From assembly GCA_032358255.1 (NCBI GenBank), contig JAULBX010029292.1:1-22508 (forward strand): a DNA stretch of 22,508 nt, read 5' to 3'. Position 1 is the stretch's first letter, and each line of letters opens with the position of its first letter. Both the position numbers and the translations under genes were made by a program. The notes under the pieces are model-generated. The model was not told where the DNA came from. It searched no databases and saw only the letters and a program-made list of their open reading frames with translations. The stretch comes from Heterotrichella gracilis. Lineage: Eukaryota > Sar > Xanthophyceae > Tribonematales > Xanthonemataceae. Shown here piece by piece: positions 18,516 to 22,508 of the stretch.

Positions 18516-19116
18516 ATTAGGGTTTTGGTGCCCAAGCTTTAAGATACAGCTAAAGCGCTGTGTTTTCGAGGCAGCGATGGACATGGACCCAAAGGAGTAT
18601 GGCAATGAAATGTACTATTAGTGACCTGCCTCTGTAATAAGATGCCTGCAGGTCCTTGAGAACAGCTTTCACACGCTGCTTGATATTGAGGTTAGCAAAG
18701 AGAACAAGGATTGCTGTATCACTTTAGAGGTGTTGCAACTCACTCTTCAGGGGACGGGTTTCTTCGTGATGGTGGTGTCCGTGTGTACCTGACCTAGCGT
18801 TGCTAGCATTCTGGTGCGAGCTTGGTACGTTTGTTGCAGAGCTGGTTGACTGTAGTAATCAACAATATTTGCACTCTGATTTAATCAATAATGTTTGCAC
18901 TTTAATTTGCCCAGCTGCATATGTGGAATCAGAAGAAAACATGCGCCCTTGTATAGGGTTTCCGAGTGTGAGTATCTGCTTTGTAGGGGATGCTGATGCG
19001 CAGCAACAGGTTGACAAAGTGCTGCCAGTCTTCTATGACGGGGCGCATTATTGGCAATGCTATTGATAAATCCGCCCTGGAAAACACTCATGGGTGCACC
19101 TTGATTCAGTGGTGAA

Positions 19117-19185
19117 GGGTGATAAGCATAAACCTATTTATTATTCTTGTGTTTTTTGAGCGCATTTTTTGTATGCTTATCACCC
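19117..19185. repeat. 14-base perfect inverted repeat, 41-base spacer
   Basis: GGGTGATAAGCATA at 19117-19130 and TATGCTTATCACCC at 19172-19185. The spacer is AT-rich with T-runs. It could be a very short MITE-like remnant or a hairpin; no clear target-site duplication flanks it. Confidence 0.6.
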
Positions 19186-20189
19186 TCCATTCGACAATTT
19201 GCAGTTGTTTGTCTGGCTTTATTCCAAACACATATTCTAAGGAGTACTTAATAGCAGCGTAGACTTTATAGGCGTTCCTATTGCTGTTTGCTAACTGTAC
19301 TTGGTGGGCATTCCTGGAGGGAATTGTCGTGATGCGTCGACACCCTTGACACCCTTGACAACAACCCGGTCAACCGGCTTTCTCAAGAGACCTCAAGCAG
19401 GAGGCACTTGCAGGCGTCTTTGCCAAGGTATGGGACCTCATGTTAACCTTTAGGAAGCCTATTGGGTTCCATAGCTGTGTGGCAGGCGCTTGGAGGGATG
19501 ACCTTTGAGAAACGCTGCAAGTGAACCCTCGAGTCGACGAGTGTCTCGAACTTGGTTCAGGCTACGTATCTGTGTCGCAACTGAAGTGGCTGTTAGGTTG
19601 AGAATACGGTGGGTGGCATGGGATGCGACATAGAGACTGCAGTTTTCTTGAGGGTACGGGTGGCCAAGTGTGTACTATCCAAACTTTGCGTGGCGAGCCT
19701 CGCCCTGTCGGAGAGGCATGAGTCATATCTAGGACGACGATAGCAGTTTAAACCCCATCGCTATCGACACTCGGCCGCAAGATAGCGCAAACACTGTGTC
19801 GCTGATCGCAGAACCCATATTTCACCGGCGTCAGGCCCCAGTCGTGATCAAGACGACGTGCTCCCCCACACAGCGGTGTCGATAGAGGTTTTGCGCTATC
19901 ACAGTGAGTAGGAAAGCGGTGCATCGATGTACTCCAACCTACCGTACCATGCCGAGCACTTGCAAAACCATGACGTACACAAGAAGACTATCTATTTTAC
20001 CCTGACTCAGGGCCTGTGTAAGCCTGTGCTTCCTATCGATGTAACTGCATGCATATACAAGCCAGAAACTACGCTGTACGTGCCATTCATCTCCGTGCCG
20101 CTTTGACACCCAATCGCTGCCCAAAAACCCTTGTTCCCTGTGTTCGATTGCAAGCATGCGTTAAGCTCGACACCAGTCGACACATGTGA

Positions 20190-20235
20190 TTGTACACTCG
20201 TCGAATGTACAATCGTCGGTTGTACAATCGTCGCC
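20190..20235. repeat. Three tandem TGTACAATCGTCG-type motifs
   Basis: TTGTACACTCGTCG, TGTACAATCGTCG and TGTACAATCGTCG occur in a row with 15-16-base spacing, about 170 bases upstream of the TATA box of the Thr/Pro-rich gene. This may be a cluster of binding sites; that is inference only. Confidence 0.55.
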
Positions 20236-20360
20236 CGTGATAAAGTCATCAGACGAAGAATAGAATGAGGCCTGTTGGTTCCAGATATTTGGTGGACACG
20301 TGATGCTCGTAGATGCAGTCTCTAATATAGAAGCGTGTACGTATAGACAGCCTCTACCAA

Positions 20361-20370
20361 TTTATATATG
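20361..20370 (+). promoter_or_regulatory. Probable TATA box of the Thr/Pro-rich gene
   Basis: CCAATTTATATATGG lies about 325 bases upstream of the ATG at 20694. It is the best TATA-like site on this strand in the region. Confidence 0.5.
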
Positions 20371-20693
20371 GTTCCTGCCCTCTAGAGTGCAGTGCTGAAC
20401 GTCCCGCCATAGCAAGCAGGCCTCGATCTAGAGCTCTGCCAACACCCGGTAGAACTTGCCGTGCAGGGCCAGGTGACAGGGCAGGTGACAACTGAGCCCA
20501 GTGCCCTGTATACAATCTGTTTACGATGCTGTCGTGTAGATGTGGGATGGCTGTACGTACACACATGCCAGCCACAGCTGTACATCCGGCCCGGCGTTTT
20601 TCAGCCAACTCAACCTCCGCGCTGCAGGGGCACACGATTCGCCGCACAGCTTACCAGTGGGAACGGCCCCGTTGGGTGCTGTCACCGCCTGCT

Positions 20694-22508
20694 ATGGCAG
20701 GACCTCGCCTGAAGCTGAGGGTGTCCATGGCGGGGGTAGCGGTGCTTGTGCTGCTGTGGGTTGGCTCGGCCATGGCCAGCCGGGCTGTTGGCACCAACGT
20801 CGCCAGCGTGGCAGTGACAGGTAGGAGGGCAAAGGCTCACTCAGGAAGGTTTGCACTGACTGCCTCCTTGGCTTTATCGGTTCGTTCACAGTGCCCCGAC
20901 GGTAGGCGCATGCCCCTCGGTCCAAGCCACAGGGGTGCGTGGTAACCTGGGGTTGTTGGGTGTGCATGCAAGCAAGTGCAAGTGCAAGTGCAAGCACATG
21001 TGCAAGCAAGCACTGTCTCCAACTGCTTAAACCAGGTACCAGGCTGCACACAGGTGGTACATACGGCCAGAGTATGTGGTTCAGCCTTCACACACGGTTG
21101 TGATATTCAGACCATGGTGTAGCCCATGGTGGAACCTGCAGATGCTCTGGCATACTCTGGCTGTGGTTGGGTGCGAGAATCCAGCCCTTGGGGGACACAA
21201 CCCCTCCTGGTATAGACCCCCTGCCTTAGCTCATGAGTGATCACCCTAAACCCCTAAACCCCCTCACCCTAAGCCCTAAATCCACTGACTGAGCTCATGA
21301 GTGGTCACCGCGCCACGCGCCTCTGTTCCCCCCCCCCCCTCCCCCCACCTTGAGGCTCTGGTGTGCAGGTGCAGGTGCTAAGGTGTCCGCCTTACAGCAC
21401 CACCGCCAGTTGAATGACCGCACAGGCGCCCCTCCCTCCCAGCCACCTGCACAACCGCCATGGCAGCCACCACAGCACATCAACCCCCCACCGCAGCCTC
21501 CCACCCAAACCCCTCCAGTAGTGCCACCCCCATCACCCACATGGCCTGCACACCCACCCATCTCTTCAGGCTGCCACCCCTCCATCCAGCCACCCCAAGC
21601 AGCACGTGCACCCCTCAACTTCCCCAACCAAGCCCAAACTTTTCTCAACCATGGCAATAGTGGCAAAGCGGCCACCGTCCCCCCACCCACCACCCCCGCG
21701 CCCATCAAAATCGCCCCCTCCATCGCGCCGCCCGCCCCCCCCGCGGCCTCCACCACCTCCTCGGCCCCGTCCCCCTTCGCCAAGACCACCACCATCGCCC
21801 CACCCTCCACCACCATCCCCTGCCCCACCGCCCAAGCCCCGCCCTTCACCTCCCCTGCCACGGCCACCACCCTCCCCCAAACCAGCGCCCCCGCCGCGCC
21901 CTTCCCCAAAACCACCACCATCGCCCCGCCCTCCACCACTATCCCCTGCCCCACCACCCAACCCCACCCCTTCACCTCCCCCTCCCCGGCCACCACCCTC
22001 CCCCAAACCAGCGCCCTCGCCGCGCCCTTCCCCAGTACCATCAACACCCAGCCCATCACCATCTTCCTTACAATCCCCACCACCAAAACCGCCACAACCA
22101 GCACCAAGCCCCGCCCTGCCACCCCCCCACCCGCCCCCACCATCACCTCCACCGCCAAACCCGCCACCACCATCCCCGCGATCCCCACCACCAAGCCTAC
22201 CACCACCACCACCAACCCCCACCCCCACCAACCCTCTACCATCACCCCGAACACCACTCTACCCACGCCCACCACCACCAAACCCGCCACAACCTCCTTC
22301 AACACCACCACCCCCTCCACCGTCCCCAGCCTACCCAGCCCCCCCACCACCAAGCCCCTCCCCACCACCACCAGATCCTCCACCACCCACACCTTGTGTA
22401 CCGCCGCCATCCCCCCAATCCCCTCCGCCGCCCCCTCCCCCACCACCCCACTCCCCCTTGCCCTCCCCACCCCCACGCCTGAGCCCCACCCCCCCCCGGC
22501 CCCCCACC
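20694..22508 (+). CDS. Secreted Thr/Pro-rich (mucin- or extensin-like) protein, 3' end outside window
   Basis: Exon 1 (20694-20820) encodes a classic signal peptide: basic start MAGPRLKLR, hydrophobic core AGVAVLVLLWVG, and a cleavage site after SAMA. Intron 20821-21368 is GT-AG, and phase 1 joins cleanly to exon 2 (21369 onward), which is open to the window end. Exon 2 begins GAGAKVSALQHHRQLNDRTG, passes through a Gln/Pro-rich stretch (PPAQPPWQPPQH) and becomes Thr/Pro/Ala-rich. It contains a perfect-period 42-residue repeat (KTTTIAPPSTTIPCP...) at 21782-22033. Three forward frames are nearly free of stops here. This one was chosen because it continues from exon 1 and its codons end overwhelmingly in C (ACC, ATC, GCC, CCC). 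The protein would be heavily O-glycosylated and part of the cell wall or matrix, as in green-algal hydroxyproline-rich proteins. No C-terminal domain can be seen. The alternative frame reads as Ser-Pro-Pro-rich. Confidence 0.7.
20965..21012 (+). repeat. GCAAGT-type short tandem repeat
   Basis: CAAGCAAGTGCAAGTGCAAG and following degenerate units lie in the intron of the Thr/Pro-rich gene. It is a simple repeat. Confidence 0.7.
21226..21312 (+). repeat. Duplicated AGCTCATGAGTG block flanking a telomere-like tract
   Basis: AGCTCATGAGTGATCACC (near 21229) and AGCTCATGAGTGGTCACC (near 21292) are 63 bases apart. Between them is ACCCTAAACCCCTAAACC-type sequence. The pair lies in the last part of intron 1 of the Thr/Pro-rich gene, before the C-run and acceptor at 21368. 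Confidence 0.75.
21782..22033 (+). repeat. Two tandem 126-base coding repeats (42 residues each)
   Basis: Units 21782-21907 and 21908-22033 are in frame and highly similar, starting KTTTIAPPSTTIPCPT and ending TLPQTSA-AAPFP. Each contains one Cys. Most changes are in the middle (AQAPPFTSPATA against TQPHPFTSPSPA). Confidence 0.88.

Larger units (their letters stand above)
17554..20360. other. Intergenic region between divergent genes
   Basis: No gene was identified. It is less GC-rich than the genic parts. The items noted are a 61-63-base tandem repeat at 18386-18515, a 14-base inverted repeat at 19117-19185, an 11-base inverted repeat (GATAGCGCAAA at 19781, TTTGCGCTATC at 19890) and a triple short repeat at 20190-20235. 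Short open frames (for example minus 18605-18411, plus 18800-19066) have no codon bias or recognisable motif. The minus frame at about 18730-18580 could encode ILVLFANLNIKQRVKAVLKD, but it has no start, splice support or known relative that I recognise. Confidence 0.5.

Noticed and set aside
21295..22476. 393-codon open frame on the minus strand, Gly/Val-rich
   Set aside because: It is the complement of the Thr/Pro-rich coding repeat; ACC/CCC codons read backwards give GGT/GGG. It has no domain and the opposite strand has signal peptide, splice and codon support.
1..22508. CRISPR array or bacterial operon
   Set aside because: Tandem repeats here lack equal unique spacers, and the genes are split by GT-AG introns.

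Overview
The window looks like nuclear DNA of a photosynthetic eukaryote, most probably a chlorophyte green alga. Genes are split by GT-AG introns with C-rich tracts before the acceptor, many codons end in C or G, introns carry plant/algal-type telomere motifs (CCCTAAA/TTTAGGG), and one gene encodes a secreted Thr/Pro-rich wall-type protein. Other protists with the same telomere motif (for example dinoflagellates) are not excluded. There are no bacterial operons, IS elements or CRISPR arrays.

Layout. (1) + strand, before 355 to 4137: the 3' part of an RNase-inhibitor-type leucine-rich repeat gene, six exons visible, 12 repeats. (2) 4138-6569: gap between two convergent genes. (3) - strand, 9952 to 6570: a 499-residue, largely disordered, phosphosite-rich protein of unknown function in eight exons. 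(4) 9953-12400: intergenic. (5) - strand, 17305 to 12401: a nine-exon gene for a 548-residue polytopic membrane protein of the LtrA (low temperature requirement A) family. (6) 17306-20693: intergenic between divergent genes, with a TATA box at each side. (7) + strand, 20694 to beyond the window end: a secreted Thr/Pro-rich protein with a clear signal peptide. All exon models were built by hand from splice sites, and the codon phases close across every junction; the three complete or partial intron-rich genes sum to whole codons. The genes have no evident common pathway.

Most striking feature. Most exons of the first three genes have one to three partial extra copies of one end lying in the neighbouring intron, next to the real splice site and usually with that splice site included. 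In the first two genes the same happens at the stop codon, where the coding tail or stop region is tandemly repeated with a 61-base period. The extra copies are usually embedded in telomere-like CCCTAAA/TTTAGGG tracts, and that motif also occurs inside exons, where it is read in different frames in different genes. This 'stuttering' of exon boundaries explains most of the intron sequence here and may be either a mutational process that builds introns or a source of alternative splice sites.
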